Origin: Isoetes taiwanensis | Taxonomy: Eukaryota > Streptophyta > Lycopodiopsida > Isoetales > Isoetaceae | DNA: 64,000 bases | Direction of reading: 5' to 3' | NCBI GenBank assembly: GCA_021234155.1 | Contig: JAJEKV010000138.1 | Location: 124,001-188,000, forward strand | Part shown: one piece after another, positions 10,900 to 23,194 of the stretch | Position numbering within the stretch: position 1 is the first letter of the stretch | How the letters are laid out: each line of letters opens with the position of its first letter | Position numbers and translations under genes: made by a program | The notes under the pieces: generated by a model | Told to the model about the DNA's origin: nothing | Databases searched by the model: none | What the model saw: the letters and a program-made list of their open reading frames with translations, nothing else

Positions 10900-13429
10900 T
10901 GAAGCGCATCCGCCGCCTTTGCCAACCACGCCATTAGCAATGTAGATCCAATTGGTGGTGGTGTCCGAGTGGCACCTTCTTCCCAATGTGAGCGGCGAAC
11001 AAAACGTGGATCCCACCGGAGATCCGCCGAGATCCGAGGTGGTGTCCATCCCGCATGACCATCCATGACCTTGGTCCAAAAGGAAGGCGCCAATCAGAAG
11101 TCAGGGAACCCGGGGCGTGGAGGTACACCCTGTGGAAGCATAGGGAGAAGGAACCCGTGGGCGTGGGTTGCTTTGGCGGTCCCCCGAATTGACCGACAAG
11201 ATCCGGATCAAGAGCCCGACACCAACGATCCCAAAGAGAAGCGTAGAGTCGAGAGTTGACCGGAGGGCTATCCCATCCCGTGGGGACCGCCTTGCTATCC
11301 AACGAGCTTGTGGCGATTGTAACCGGGCGAGGTGTCAGATATAAATTTGTGCATAGGGAAGATCTGGGATGCCCGAGATACTTCGGATTTGTTCTGGCCC
11401 GCTTCCGCTTGCCGAGAGACAAATGATTGGCAAGCTCGGGCATGTACCCTCGATGAAGAGTTTGGGTCCGGAAAGGATCCGCAAGATATGGATTGTTATC
11501 CCGAGCACCCATTGCACAGTGGGGTCACCCGAAAAAGTCGGGCGTGGCCCATTTCCAAAGTGTTCCCGTGTATCACCCGGATAGAAATCATGAAAGATGT
11601 AAGCCATGGGCTGAACCACTGAAGGTGATAAAGTCCGGATCGGCACGTTGTATGAGATCAAAGACCACAAGGGCACAAAGACAACCCCTTTGTCTTCAAT
11701 GGAGAGTTCGCCAAACCAAGAAAAAAATCGCAGACCGCCGGGGAATATCCACAGTCCATCTCGCCGCATGCCCGCCGAAAGGAAGAGGTGGCGTCGAGCA
11801 ACCACATAATCGTGATAGCAGGAAGGAACTGGGAAGTCAACAGCATTCGTTAAGAATGGCGGTATGGGCGCCAAGTTTTGCACGAGCCTCATCGGCCAGA
11901 TCGAATAGCTTTGCTGCATTTGTTGTTCAAGATCTCGGATCCGGTTGTCCCTTTCAAGCAAAGAAGCGGATCGGGTCACGGACCCGTTTACGAAGTGTTG
12001 ACCGGGAGGAGGATTTCGAGTATTGAGACGGGAACGCGGCAATCTCGCGTCATCCAAGATCTTCGCGTTTACGCACCTCGTAGCCGATCTTGAAGAGAGG
12101 TGAGCCGAGAGGTCTGCGGTCGAAAAGCTGAGCCGTCAAGGAGGCAACTTGAGCGCCCCGCGCTGAAAGGTTTTGAACTTGAGTGCTGAAATTTTCCACG
12201 CGGGGAGTACAAGGCATTGAGCTTAGCAATATCTGGCGCCCTTGGTACTTTCGGGAGAGCGGCTTTGGACTTGTTGTGCTCCAATAAAGTCTGAATTTGA
12301 CTGGAGCCGAGCCTCTGATCCGCGAAGTTGGCTGACTTGAGCTTGTGCACTTTTGAGATCTGCATGAGCCCGTAAGAGAGCTTCATGCTTGTCTTGAAGT
12401 TTGGCCTCCAAAGTTGCAACTTGGGCGATTGCGCCTTGGAAGGTCCCGTGTACCGCATCGAGGCCTCTAGTGCGTTGAACCCCGCTCATAAGAGCCGCCT
12501 TGGGATTCTTGTAACTTGAGAGTAGCAGCTTGAGCATCTTGTCGATAATCGATACAACAACCGCCGAGGGTGTTGTGGTGGTGGAGCCGGGCCGTTGCCC
12601 GGGTTTGGGATGTTTGGGAAAAATGGTGTGAAGTGGATGGTGTAGCGGAGGAGGAGACAGTGACATGGGTGTGCTGACTGTGGACATGACCAGGGGAAGA
12701 CGGGCGTGAAGTGCCAGCTTGGTGAGTTATTGGAAGGGAGCGCTGAGTGGAATTATGAGAATTTGGTGGTGTGGGAGGGAAGTAATGACGGATGAGGGCT
12801 TGAAAGTGGCCTCCCACAGAAACTTCAGAAATGGAAGTGGTACCCCTAAGGCGGTCCATTTCTTGGAGAAGACGATAGAACATCATTTGGGGCCAATCTA
12901 TGTGGTGTTTGGAGTGTGTAGCAGTGAGGACCAGGTTATAGAAAGGCTTATTGATATGGGTGTTCTTGATAGAATACCCAAGGAACTTGCGCCACAGAAA
13001 TTTAACAAAGGTTTCGTGAGGCTTGTCGATATTGGTCAGACGATGGACATTGGCATGATAAGCAGGTGCACCAAACTCTGTGACATCGAGATCCTGTATA
13101 GCAGACCATGATACACAAGGGGTGTGCAAGGGAATATGAAATACCTCAGAAATCAAATGTTGAGTCAACGAAATGGTGGTGCCATCGACCACAGTGGTGT
13201 AGCCTTGCGGGCTGTTAACGATATTGGCGATGAACTGCTTCAACTGGTCAGGATTTGGAGCCGGAAGTTCCATTTGAGAGAATTCGTAAAGCTGGTGTCG
13301 TTCAGCGACTTCTTTATTTGGGCCAACAAGGGCTTCACGGAAAGTGGGCGTCAAGAAGGATACAGATGCAAAAAGGGCCGGATCCTTGGGAGCAGTAGCT
13401 TGAAGTGTAGAAAATCTTGGGGCAGCCAT
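10900..13429 (-). pseudogene. Extra long ORF between pol and the 3' LTR (ORF3)
   Basis: The ATG at 13429 starts MAAPRFSTLQATAPKD and is open for about 320 codons to 12467. It contains LISEVFHIPLHTPCVSWSAIQ-like text and KFLGYSIKNTHINKPFYNLV, which recalls 'putative plant transposon protein' ORFs but is not a confident match. A shifted frame then gives a heptad-rich stretch (VATLEAKLQDKHEALLRA, about 12440-12330). Further frames carry an aromatic-rich segment (GLWIFPGGLRFFSWFGEL) and FGNGPRPTFSGDPTVQW to about 11480. It is on the same strand as pol and has no envelope-like signal or clear membrane segments. Confidence 0.55.
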
Positions 13430-14372
13430 GGTAACGATGTGCAGAAACGAAGAGTGATTCCAAAGGCGGAAGACGAAAGTCGAGCACGGAGGACAAAGGC
13501 GCAGAGGAACGAAAAGGTTTGTTTTAGGGCTTAACAACCGAGGCTTAAGAGGTATGAAGAGTGCGAAACTGGAACCGTTGATGGTGCCAGGTGTCAAAAG
13601 ATGCCAAGAAGGGTATTGAGAGGCAAAAATTTGGCTAAGTCCCAAAAAACGTAAGGGAGAAGCAATGAACGGTGAGGATGAGACGTGAAAGAAGGATCGG
13701 ATGTGACAGGTGGCAAAGGACACACATTAATGTTCGACGGGCGTGAAAAGAAGGAATGGCATTCAATGCTGGCAACTCAAAGTGGGATATCATTAAAAGG
13801 AATGTGTCAGAAGGTACCATGGCTAGATATGCGGCGGGAGAAAAGATTCTCATTTTAGAAAAACAAACCTTGCATTGCAAACACGTTGGCGATTTATTGT
13901 GATTGGTCCACGTCGACAAGGAGTTCCGCAGTTGGCTATATAAGACGAACCGAGAGTAACAAAGGCATCCGATGGCGCTCAGTATGGCTGCTGCTGGCTT
14001 GAACGAAGACTGCACGATGCCCACTAACTGTCAGGAGTGGATCACTTGCAAGATGAATTGTGCGGATCTCGGGCCGCCACAACCGTGGCATTCGAATGGA
14101 CTACCGGTGTGCGGGATGGCTGAACATCCCGACCAAGACCAAGCGGGATGGAGGTGGTTCGCACCTTATTTGGGATCCGAGCAGAACCTCTACCATCTCC
14201 TCTCGCATCACCCTCGCCTCCGAACCCGAGTAGAGGGTTTTTCCTCGTAGGACTTAGTAGATAGGGCTCTGAGCCCGTTTTTGTATATAGGGCAGTGCCC
14301 ATAGCGGAAATAGCTGGGCTGCGCCCACATTTTGTAAAACAAATCTCCACTATAATATAATATACCGCCTTT

Positions 14373-15640
14373 CTAGTCACTTTCTGTGGTGTTTGCTTCT
14401 TGAACATGCTCTGTGTGTTGATGTTCACTTTCTGTGTGATGAAATGCTTTGAGACGAAAACCATTAACCAATGTAGGTAATGGAGTGCCATCTAACTCAG
14501 CCAGTTGGAAAACACTTGGTCTAACCACTTGAACAATTTGATAAGGGCCAAGCCAACGAAACTTGAGTTTACCCGGAAAATTTTTGTGCCTGGAATCATA
14601 AAGAAGAACCAAATCGCCTTCTTTGAATGTTTTTGTCTTCAGACGTTTGTCATGTAAAGATTTTTGCAACTGTTGTCCATGAAGAACACGAATATAAGCA
14701 TCCCGTCGGGTTCATCCAACTGTTCTAATTGATAGACCCTTTCTTTGAGTGCAAAGCAGGTGGATTATGAGCAAGAGCAGTTGAAAAAGCGAGTGTTGGA
14801 AGGATGTATTCAAACGGCATGAGAGCTTCGACCATAAACCAATTTAAAAGGAGTGTGACCAGTAGCAATCTTGAAACAAGTATTGTAGGCCCAAAGAACA
14901 ATTGGGAAGTTTTATCCGCTAACTGTGCGGGAAGCATCACAAATTTTCTTGAGAATGGTGACCGCGTTTTGTTGGTGCTTTACGCCAAACCATTACCTTG
15001 AGGATAGTAAGGTGTGCTCTTGTGATGATGTATGAGGAGATAATCCATCGGCTCCTTGATAGTATGATTGATGAAATGAACACCACGGTCAGCGACCAGC
15101 TCAGGTGGGGCAGCCAATCGCGTGATAATTTGTTGATAGAGGACTCTAGCCGTGTTTTGCGGCGGTGTTGTGCGGAAGTGCACAAGCTTCCGCCCATTTG
15201 GTGGCGTGGTCGGTGAGAGAACCGGAATGTATCGCACGAGTGTGTCGCGCAGAGGATCTATAGGTCCCACAAAGTCCATTCCCCATTTCTTGAAGGGAAG
15301 TGGCGTGGCGGCCGGCGGCCAATGGAAGAGCGCCACGGGTCGGGGGCGTCCCCCCCGGCCGGCAAGCGCCACACGCGGCGGGCGGGCGTGAGCATCTTTG
15401 AAGAGCGTGGGCCAATAATACCCCCGCGAAGGATTTTTTGCGGCCGTGGTGTCACCATGAAAATGACCACCACCGAGCCCTTGATGAGCTTCTCGAACAA
15501 TATCCGGAACTTCATGAGGTAGAACACGTCGGAAGGATGGTGTCCTTACCCTTTTGGTAGAGATGTCCCGCAACCATGGTGTAGTCCACGGACCTCGGCG
15601 GAGAAATTGATGGCGGCGGGATTGTCGCCATGGCGAGAGA
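14373..15640 (-). pseudogene. Integrase remnant with GPY/F-type C-terminus
   Basis: The zinc-binding region reads HQGLGGGHFHGDTTAAK; the core has WGMDFVGPI (first Asp) and ELVADRGVHF (second Asp), then YPQGNG where the catalytic Glu should follow. The C-terminal part (14669-14373) contains FKEGDLVLLYDSR and KFRWLGPYQI, the GPY/F module. No chromodomain is apparent, so targeted integration of the chromovirus type is not suggested. Confidence 0.8.
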
Positions 15641-15769
15641 GGCGTCGCCGTCTTACGGTGGAAGAGCACCGTAAGGAGATACTGCTGAAAATCATGGAAC
15701 CAATGTGGTGTTGCCGTGACTAAAAAGAGCTGAGCATCAGGAAAGGCGCCCGAGACTCCGGTTGAGGGA

Positions 15770-16432
15770 TCATCCGTGGTGGATGCGTGAAAGATAATCC
15801 GGAACAACATGAGATTTGCCGGCCTTATGAACAATTTCAAAAGAAGCAAATTCTTGGAGAAGAAGGACCCAACGAGCAATGCGGCCCGTGGGCGTGGACT
15901 TGTTGATTAAATATAGGAGTGCTTGGTGGTCCACAAAGAACTTGATTTGACTGCCTAAAAGGTAATGACGGAAGCGTTGGACACGTAAAATGAGACCCAA
16001 AGCTTCACGCCCGTGGCGAGAATAGTTGCGCGCCGCCAGAATTGAGTTTTCGGCTGGCGTAGCGATTTGGTTTGTCAGTGTGCGCATCATATGCTTGAGA
16101 AAGAACAGCTCCAATAGCAAACGCCGAGACATCGACATGAACGTGAAAGGGCTTGTCCCATTGAGGAGGAACAAGAACCGGTGCTCGAGTAAGCAAAAGC
16201 TTCCAACTTTTGAAAGCGGAATTTCCGCTGGGAATTCCAAGCCAGGTGGATTCACACCCGTAAGTTTATGAATGGGATCTGCAATGGCGGCCCGGTCCCG
16301 TATGAAGGTGGAGTAATAATTGACCTTACCGGTGAAAGAGCGTGTCTCCTTGATATTGGCTGGTGCTTGAGCCTTGAGCACCTGGCCCGATTTTGGCGGG
16401 GATCGATGGTGATACTGCTTGGTCGACAACAT
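15770..16432 (-). pseudogene. RNase H remnant
   Basis: SFTGKVNYYSTFIRD links RT to RNase H; HVHVDVSAFAIGAVLSQ is the first catalytic block, REALGLILRVQRFRHYL and FFVDHQALLYL follow, and the domain ends HVVPDYLSRIHHG. It is frameshifted between 16196 and 16000. Confidence 0.8.
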
Positions 16433-16435
16433 GGC

Positions 16436-17095
16436 CTAATGAACACCGGAGGAGGCCTTAAAGGTGCATTTCTGCGGATTGAGACTAATGCGGGACTCAT
16501 CACATTTTCGGAAGACGAGTTCCAATTTATCCAAGTGGTCAGCCATGGAACTCAGAGGGCGAGAAGTCATCTTGAAAAATTTGCAAGAAGGATTTTCCTT
16601 CATGAAATCATGAAAACCGAGAGCATGATGCGTTGAAACGTTGATGGAGAGTTGGATAATCCAAAAGGAACCACCTTGTAGGCAAAAGTGCTTACCGGGT
16701 GGTGAAAGTGGTCTTGAGTTGATCAGATTCTTTGATTGAGATCTGATTGTAGCCGAAAAACCATCCATAAAGGAGTACATCTCATGTCCGGCCACTTCTT
16801 CCGTAACCTGGTCCGTGAAGGAAGTGGAAAATGATCACGCCCGCAGGGTCGATTGAGTTTCCGATAGTCCACACATGGCACTGACGCGGATCTTACCATT
16901 GTGCTTAAGGGCAATGACGATGGGGCTCACCCATTGAGAATGTTTGACCTCATAGATCAAACTGCGGCAAACGCTGAAGGAGTTTGTCAATTTCGCCTTG
17001 ACGCTTTGGCGATCCGCGGTAATTAGGGTTGAGCACATCTTGTCGTTGCTACAGTGGGTCGTGCATCGATTTGGTAGGAATGGTGAGTTCCCCAA
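16436..17095 (-). pseudogene. Reverse transcriptase remnant
   Basis: Blocks in order: WVSPIVIALKHNGKIRV, CVDYRKLNR, DHFPLP, MYSFMDGFS and HRISLNPQKCTF-like text (SRISLNPQKCTFKAS). These match gypsy RT palm and fingers. The YxDD region falls in a frameshifted stretch near 16570 and cannot be read, so the enzyme is inactive. Confidence 0.8.
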
Positions 17096-17622
17096 GCTTT
17101 TGTTGATTCCCGAAGATTTTTTGTAACTCGATTTGGAAAATGTGTTTGAATTTTTTGAGCGGCTTGACGGCCATTACGATAAGGAGCCGGAAGATTTCAA
17201 GAATGCGACAGGTTGATTGTTGCCGGCGTCCACAATCTCGACTTACGAGTCCGAATATGGGGTATTACTTGAGTATCCTGGACAATGTGTGCGGGAGGTT
17301 GGAGCATAACCGGATCGTGGCACTGCGTGGTGTAAAGAGAGGTTGCTCGGTTTCATCCAAAGAGAGGTTGCTTCATGACGTGTACATCAACGAAGGAGTT
17401 GCGAGGAGGTGTAGCATCCGAAAAGTGATCAAGCGTTGGATTGATTGCAAGGAGCCGGTAGGGGTCAAGCACCATTACACCGGGTCCGATCAAGAGTCAT
17501 TTCTCCCCAAGGATCAAAGATATTGGGGTAGGATGATGAGGCGCACTCTGGGTGGAGCCTGAACTTGATAAATATTCTCGAGCTTCTTGTAATCGCTAAT
17601 TCCGAGAGAGGGTTCCGCATTG

Positions 17623-18164
17623 TCAACAGAAATGATCCCGCTTTGTTTGCAAGTCCATGGTGGCATTGAGATGACCATCATTGATGACTAACCGGTCCGT
17701 GGCCCCAAGAATGGATACTCTTTGCCCGGCGGAGAAAAGGTCGCCGACCAGCATTTCATAGTCACCGGATCTTCGCCCGACTTTCCAAACTCCAAATTCC
17801 ATGGGGAAGCGGAGATCACCAATGTTGATGTGAAGAATAGGTGTGACGCCTTGAGGTCGCGTGATATGGCCATTAGCCAATTTGATGTCATATGGGGCAA
17901 CGAAAGAGTTGTGTGATGCCCATTTGTTTGGCGGAGTTTATCCGTGATGAGATTGATCGCGCTACCTCCATCTATTTGAACATGGTTGACTTGTCGATTG
18001 CCCACCGTGGCATGGACCGTGGGTGTAGAGGTAGCCACAGCCCCAACTAAAGCAGCTTGGGAGTGGTAATCGGTCCTTGAGAGCGGTGACAGAAGTTTTA
18101 AAATGGTTGCCAAGCTTAAAGGAATTTTGATCTTGGCGAGCTCCTCTTGGAGTTCGAGAGGCAC
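17623..18164 (-). pseudogene. Retroviral-type aspartic protease remnant
   Basis: VNHVQIDGGSAINLI at about 17985-17945 matches the retropepsin active-site block (hydrophobic-D-[TSG]-G-[AS]), with glycine replacing the usual Thr/Ser. It lies after the zinc knuckle and before reverse transcriptase, as in Ty3/gypsy pol. It would cleave the gag-pol polyprotein. Confidence 0.7.
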
Positions 18165-18542
18165 ATGAGAAAAAGGATCTGCCTGGTTCCATCGGTGGGA
18201 GGCGTGGCGGGGGAAGCAAAGAACTTTTTGAGTAAGTCAACCTCGGCGGCAATATTGGGATATGTCCGAGGCGTGGAGGTTGAGATGTTGAAGGGGTATC
18301 TTGTCTTTGTTGAGCTCTAGTGGTGGCATGAACATTTGCCAATGTGCTGCCTTGCAGCTTTGCATGAGGTTCAAAATGCTTTGGCGTACTTTGGGCATGA
18401 CATGTGGCATGAGCTTTTCCAAGTCAGGTGCAAAGTGAACCTTTTTTTCGTCCTCATGAGGAATGGTGTCAACCGCAAAGGCAAAGCTGCGTGCCATTAG
18501 GAATAATGGTCAAGGGACGTGATGCCTTGGTGCGGCGTGAAA

Positions 18543-20226
18543 CTAAACCAACCCAATTTGACTACTGGATCGGAGGATTAAGTGCCCGAAAAATTTCCTC
18601 TTGGGCTTGTTGATCCGGTGCGGGTTGATTTGCCGGAGCTGGTTGATAGCGTGATTCTTTGGGGCTCTTGGTGGCTTCTTAAGAACCCGTCGGGCCTTGT
18701 TTGCCATTAGCAAGCCGAGTTGGTAAGCCGTGAGGCGGACCGATGTGGTCTGATTTGTGCCGTGAAGTCGTGCACGAACTTGTGGAAGTTGAGGACACGC
18801 CGTGGTGGTATGACCCCATTCTGATGGTGATAACACCGAGCTTTAGAAGGATCAAAAGGAGGACGTTGGTTGGATCCCCGTGGTTGCTCCCGCGGTCGAT
18901 AGAGTTGCGCGGGCTGCACCGGGAAGTGGTGGTCAGCGATAGTGCGATTGTAGCCGAGGTGTGGTTTGCACTTGATAAACCATTTTGTTGCGGAGCGGTG
19001 TGGGATGAGTGCGAGTGCACTCTTCCGTGGCATGATTGCACATGTTGCATCGCTTTGCAATGAGGCGGGCCATTGGTGGAGTTGCACTCATTGGCCAAAT
19101 GGCCTTGGTATTTGCAAATATGGCACCAGATTTGACTCAAGGGGCGTGGATTAGCGTGTTGAGGCTGAACAACCGTTTGTGGAACCATGACAGTGGAATG
19201 AGCGGGGAGCTCTTGAAGAGCCACGGGAGGAAACATTGCCGGAGTGATTGACAAGGTCGATAGCCTTTGCTCCAAAGTCTTTGGACTTGGTATTCATCAT
19301 GAGTCGAATAGCGGGAGGAAGTCCTTGGAGAAACCGGACCAAAATGCCTCGCGGTGGGGTACTCCTTGAGCTTACTTAGCGAATCGTGAAGTCGATCCGC
19401 GAAAAATCCGGGCACTCAGCGGGCTCTTGTTGAAGTTCATTGAGTTGCTTGAGATGAAGTTGATCATCATCCGTGGTCCCGTGAATGAGACGTAAAAGCA
19501 ATCGCATTTCGGACCGATCTTGTTTCCAATGGCTTTTGTTGGACATGAGCCATTGATGAGGAGAAACCGCAGTGGTGGTGGAAAAGATGTGGAATTTCAG
19601 TTGAGGTTGCGCATGACCATTTAGGACAGCTAGAGCCTCAAATTCTTCCATGTGGGCCCGAGCACTTTGGTCTAACGGTTTGCCTTCGTGTTGCCAAAGG
19701 TGGGATAAGTCGATTCAGAGTCCGAAAGGTAGATGAAAGTGTCTTGGGCATGCAGAAAAAGATATAGTGAGGATATGTAGGTTGAGTTGGATGTGGCATG
19801 GTGCCCGAAGGACCACGATGAAGGGGTGATCGCGGTTGAGAAACCGAAGAGCTGGAGCATTGGTTTTGAGATCCGTAAGGTTGTAAAGGAGGAAGAGCAA
19901 AGGGGGAAACGTAGGGAAAGGATATTCCGGGTAGGCATAAAGGAGACATGTGGATAGCCGTGCCCACCGGGGAGATGATGGTTGTGAAGGAAGAGGCGAT
20001 GGCACGAAGAGTGATGGATGTAGGCATGTTTAGGGTGTGAAAGTACCGGTTGAGAAGGTTGAGCCCCGATAAGGCCCCGGATAGTGATGAGGGGACTGAG
20101 GTTGTGAGCAATGTTTGCACGCTTTGGGGGGACTGGGACCAGACCGACACGAGGGGTGGGTGGCGCTGGACCGAGCCCTAGACCTAAGATGGCCTCCCTC
20201 TATGTCATAAACAGATCCATACATGT
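18543..20226 (-). pseudogene. gag remnant with CCHC zinc knuckle
   Basis: Broken frames on the minus strand. The capsid-like part (about 19650-19370) reads QWLMSNKSHWKQDRSEM and QLHLKQLNELQQEP. A CCHC knuckle of spacing C-x2-C-x4-H-x4-C (CHICKYQGHLANEC) lies at 19084-19125. A second Cys/His-containing segment (HTTTACPQLPQ) follows near 18800. The protein packages element RNA. Several frameshifts preclude a functional product. Confidence 0.7.
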
Positions 20227-20356
20227 CGCCAACAGTTTCGACGCCGATGGCGCTCCTGCCGAGAGGCCGTCGAGAAAGGAGTTCTTCCCGCGTGAAATTA
20301 CGGATGATTATGGCGTAAGAAAGTAGGATAGAATCGCACCGGCAATGCCGGCATGT

Positions 20357-20940
20357 TGTTTGGGGTCGGGTTCGGGAACTCCTGGAAGACAGCCCTCGTG
20401 GAGGACCCGTGGATCTAACAGGAGAGTCCGGGGGACTATGTCACGCGGGATTTGCAAGAAGAGAAGAAGAAGAAGAAAACAGAACAAATGAGAGAAAGAT
20501 GATAAGCTTCCTTGATATCAATGATGAAAATACATGAGCTCTCACAATAGAGAGAAAAACCGAAAGGAGACAAGACTCAAAACTCATCTAAAACTCATGT
20601 GCTAACTCTACTCATATATATAGTACAATGGCCTTGGGCCCAATATAGACACTCGACCGATTCTGCGGCCGACTCTCGGAAGGAGGCCCGATTTGCAGGA
20701 ATGTTGGCGGTGCCTCTTGAAGTGCCTAGAATCACTGACGACGACGCGGTGGACGGGCCGCCACTTGTCCGGCGGGCGCTCTTGTTGACCGGGCCACGGG
20801 CTTTGATCTGCGTGGTCGGCCGCTTGGTCTTCTCATGAGCCTTTGATGACGGCAACCCGCGGTCGATCGAGGATCCTTTGAGCTTGACCTCGGTCTGTCG
20901 TGTGCATGAATAGTCCCTGCATCAGAGGCTGGGACTAACA
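20357..20940 (-). repeat. 5' LTR
   Basis: 584 bp, the direct copy of 9868-10458. As the element is on the minus strand, transcription should start within this LTR and run toward lower coordinates. The bases just inside it (about 20330-20356) do not match a primer-binding site I can name. Confidence 0.92.
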
Positions 20941-22630
20941 TCGCACTTGTCGCCTTTTGTGTGGACATATATATGGTGAATGCAGAGGCGCCCGAATACA
21001 AAAATAAGTAGCACAAGAAGTCCGTGGGTGGAATTTTATGTGAGAAAACTAGCTTCCAACCTTACCATAAGAGGGAATGCATTCGGGTGAGTGTAAAGAG
21101 TGTGGGATTAAGAAGTTCCCCCGCCCACATGAACAATCTAGTGATAGTGGCATGGTGAAGTGGGAATACCTAGACTATGAAAAAACGTATTCGTGAGATG
21201 GCAGCAAGAAGTCTAAGCTCGTTCACCAACACAATGAAACCTAAGTCTTCCACGGGTGAACAAAATATTGGAGAAGCTTCCAAATTTTCCTTTACACAAC
21301 TTCGGATATAAGTGGCGTGCGTGCCAAGACAAAGAACTCCTTGATAACTTGCCTTCGAGATGCTTACCTATCCGTGGTTGACTTCAAGCAGAGAATTATA
21401 CTTTTAAGGAGCAGAATGAAGTTCATCCATGCATACGGGTCAACAATCGATAACTATATTTGTTCAAATAACCTATCGTTGATCCACGCATTTACATCAT
21501 TGAGAAGGAAAAACACTACTATATGTGTGGGATGATAGGGAACATGACACACTTTTTGTTCAACATTGTTTTATGAAACATTTTGAGTACTTAAAGCGTA
21601 AAGGCAATGTCCCCAAACAAAGACTATGTATTTTCAGATGGTGCCGCATCACAATTCAAAGCGACGGATCATTTTATTTTGTTGGAAGGTACAGTTGTGA
21701 TAGAGAGGTCAACATGATGTGGAACTTCTTTGGATCAAACCATGGAAAAGGTGAACATGATGGGAAGGCAGCAGAATTGAAAAGATGGATACGAGGTCTA
21801 CAGCTTAAACATCCTGACATTAAACTAGATAATGCCCATGATGTGGTGAAAATTGCAGAGAAACAATTTCAATGTGGTACATCTGAGTGGACTGAAAATG
21901 GAAGAAAAGTTCGGAGATACTTCTGGGAAATAAAACCTGAGGATATCAACAGGAAAAAGGCTTGGGGTGCAGAGACAATTCCAGAAACCAGGCAAATTCA
22001 TTCAGTCCATGGATTCAAAGATGAAATCCAAACACGCCTACATACCCGAAAAGCTATCATGTTTTTTGCAAAGCAATTGTTTGGATGGAAAATGGGACAT
22101 GTGTGAGAACTAATTGTATGTAGATGAATGGGACCTTGTAGTCGTTGAATCATCCTCCAATGTTCATGCGGATGTGGAAGAGACCCGCAAGTCTACCGTG
22201 CCACTATACTCAACCTTGGCAAATGTACTTGCATAAGCACTTAGAGAAGGAGACAGCTTTTGCGATTCTTTGCACCTAAAGGGAACGAGGAGGATTCTCA
22301 GATTTTGGATGTTGCTATGCACCAAGCCAAAATTTGAAGTTGAAAATGACTTCAAGCGTAATCGAAAACTTGTTTATGAGAGGTGAAACCGTTGTGGAGG
22401 GCATTTACTATAGAAAGAAGCCTCGGTCAAAGGTGATGTATGAGTTGTTGACAAACGAGCCAAAGTCACTTGTATTCTCTACTCAAATTTGTGCTATTCG
22501 AGTTCCCATGCAAAGCAGATCAAGAAAGGTGCTCGAATTTTACATGTGCTAGACCAGCAGATGAGGAAAAGATTCTAGAAAACTTGCTCGAGGTTTTATC
22601 TGATGAAGATAGCATGTCTGATGAAGAATA
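20941..22630 (+). pseudogene. Transposase copy A, DDE-like core and C-terminus
   Basis: Downstream of the LTR the coding sense returns in pieces: ECKECGIKKFPRPHEQ near 21090, ENYTFKEQNEVHP near 21400, WDDREHDTLFVQHC at 21525, KRKGNVPKQ, a shifted frame with SDGAASQFK near 21640, then WNFFGSNHGKGEHDGK near 21725 and NAHDVVKIAEKQF near 21830. The C-terminus has FKRNRKLVYERGETVVEG and FPMQ-like blocks to about 22600. Several frameshifts and stops are present. The Asp of SDGAAS and the HGKG..DG block are candidate catalytic or structural elements. Confidence 0.55.
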
Positions 22631-22817
22631 GCTGAACACATTCTTACAGGTTAGGAAATGATTCAGAAATTTTGAATATGTTGTTGTGTCTTGCCTTGTT
22701 TGAGAATAATATAAGAAACTCAATTCCATGCTCAATTGTATTTTGATGTCCCTTGTTTCAATGTAATATGTTTGCTTCTGATGTAATATGTAATTGTATT
22801 TTGATGTCCCTGATGTA

Positions 22818-22914
22818 ACATGCCCCAGGTTCACCACATGTTTCACCACATGTGTTTCACCACATGTGGTGACACATGTGTTTCACTACATGTTTCACCA
22901 CGTGCTTCACTTTT
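22818..22914. repeat. CACCACATG subterminal repeats at the right end of transposon A
   Basis: Repeated TTCACCACATG(TG) words, some forming the palindrome CACCACATGTGGTG. They lie between the end of the transposase coding sense and the inferred right terminus, in inverted orientation to the GTGGTG array at 9.1-9.6 kb. Confidence 0.65.
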
Positions 22915-23194
22915 TCGTCTCTTCTCGATAACGATAGATCCTTTCGAACTTTTCTCTTGAAATGCTTTCCTTTTCCTTAAATTCTCTCGGTCCCATCAAT
23001 TCCTCTCATCATCCTTTTACCGGCAAAAGTGCATAAAATCATTATGGGATGGCAAAATTAATGACCTCGGGCAACCCAAAAGGCCCGAGATGCCATTCTT
23101 CTTGCTCCCCGGCCGAAGTTTCTGATTTATTACAAGCATTCGAGAGCGCATAATTTGTGGAAATGAGTCCTTGGGAAGGTTCTGATTCTGGTGG

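Larger units (their letters stand above)
9868..20940 (-). mobile_element. Ty3/gypsy LTR retrotransposon, minus strand, inserted in the transposase gene
   Basis: Bounded by two direct LTRs (9868-10458 and 20357-20940), both TGTTTGGGG...ACTAACA. The minus-strand order is gag, zinc knuckle, protease, reverse transcriptase, RNase H, integrase, which is the Ty3/gypsy order, followed by a long extra coding region. A polypurine tract borders the 3' LTR. The flanking 5-mers (CTGCA left, TCGCA right) match only in GCA, so the target duplication is decayed or the edges are off by a base. All ORFs carry frameshifts, so the copy is dead and fairly old. Confidence 0.9.
7974..22915 (+). mobile_element. DNA transposon copy A (DDE transposase-like), split by an LTR retrotransposon
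   Basis: The left terminus is inferred at AGGGTGAAAGCATGTTGTAG (7974), because the same sequence starts an independent element on the minus strand at 30036. The right end is inferred near 22911, where CACGTGCTTCACTTTTT is a loose inverted match and CACCACATG words accumulate. The transposase-like gene reads N-terminal basic region (8250-), cysteine-rich core (8860-9867), then DDE-like core (20941-22630); the gap is exactly the gypsy element 9868-20940. Motifs SDGAASQF, WNFFGSNHGKG and DGKAAELKR belong to a widespread eukaryotic transposase-like family I cannot place in a named superfamily. The gene is frameshifted and dead. Confidence 0.6.

Noticed and set aside
10934-13534. Plus-strand ORFs within the LTR element
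   Set aside because: The retrotransposon genes are on the minus strand, as fixed by the polypurine tract and pol motifs; plus-strand frames are shadows.
20330-20356. Primer-binding site for initiator tRNA
   Set aside because: The minus-strand sequence inside the 5' LTR does not match the usual tRNA 3' end, so no specific tRNA is named.
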